A stretch of 5,715 nt of DNA from an uncultured Lachnospiraceae bacterium (GTDB taxonomy: Bacteria > Bacillota > Clostridia > Lachnospirales > Lachnospiraceae). Location of the stretch: the NCBI GenBank assembly GCA_937916415.1, contig CALGGH010000079.1:1-5715 (forward strand), written 5' to 3'. Every line of letters begins with the position of its first letter. Within the stretch, counting starts at the first letter, position 1. A model generated the notes under the pieces. That model saw only the letters and a list, made by a program, of their open reading frames with translations, was not told where the DNA came from and made no database searches. The position numbers were made by a program, and so were the translations under genes. Positions 5,680 to 5,715 of this stretch are shown in pieces.

Positions 5680-5715
5680 AGATCGGAAGAGCGTCGTGTA
5701 GGGAAAGAGTGTAGA
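5680..5715. other. Illumina adapter contamination at contig end
   Basis: The last 36 bases begin AGATCGGAAGAGC, the common Illumina TruSeq adapter start, and continue GTCGTGTAGGGAAAGAG, as in the reverse complement of the TruSeq universal adapter. I see no mismatch to the adapter as I remember it. A biological origin is very unlikely. The true genome sequence therefore ends at 5679. Confidence 0.97.

Overview
The window looks like one contig end from a low-to-moderate GC Gram-positive bacterium of the Clostridia, most likely a Lachnospiraceae-type gut or rumen organism. This is inferred from strong AGGAGG-type ribosome binding sites, frequent AGG and ATA codons, a lipobox lipoprotein, and the family flavour of the argJ, S1-domain and class II aldolase proteins. 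No sequence search was possible. The last 36 bases (5680-5715) are not biological: they match the Illumina TruSeq adapter read-through sequence.

Layout. Bases 1-367 hold the 5' part of a minus-strand gene that runs off the left edge, a small papain-like cysteine peptidase-type protein of the kind common in phages and mobile elements. Bases 368-626 are a divergent control region. It contains a tandem array of heptamers spaced exactly 11 bp apart, a weak minus-strand promoter and a good extended -10 promoter reading right. Next is a visibly AT-richer lipoprotein gene (627-1595) with an acidic linker and a probable concanavalin-like beta-sandwich domain. Two small adjacent membrane-protein genes follow (1638-2051, 2068-2382), which look like distant paralogues of each other. 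The block is closed by a 15-bp perfect hairpin with a short T tail (2411-2457).

The right half is tightly packed and GC-richer: a class II aldolase/adducin-type protein with a degenerate second half (2490-3662), a two-S1-domain RNA-binding protein whose start overlaps the aldolase end (3625-4353), and argJ, the ornithine/glutamate N-acetyltransferase of arginine biosynthesis (4367-5590). After argJ come a second extended -10 motif and the first codons of a further gene, possibly argB, which is cut off by the adapter.

Working together: the aldolase, S1 and argJ genes are spaced like one transcription unit, but only argJ has a clear pathway. The left half looks accessory (phage-type peptidase, species-variable lipoprotein, membrane pair). 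The hairpin at 2411-2457 is the natural boundary between the two blocks. I see no RNA gene, CRISPR array or insertion sequence. The least explained elements are the 11-bp heptamer array, the membrane-protein pair and the aldolase with a pseudo-aldolase second half.
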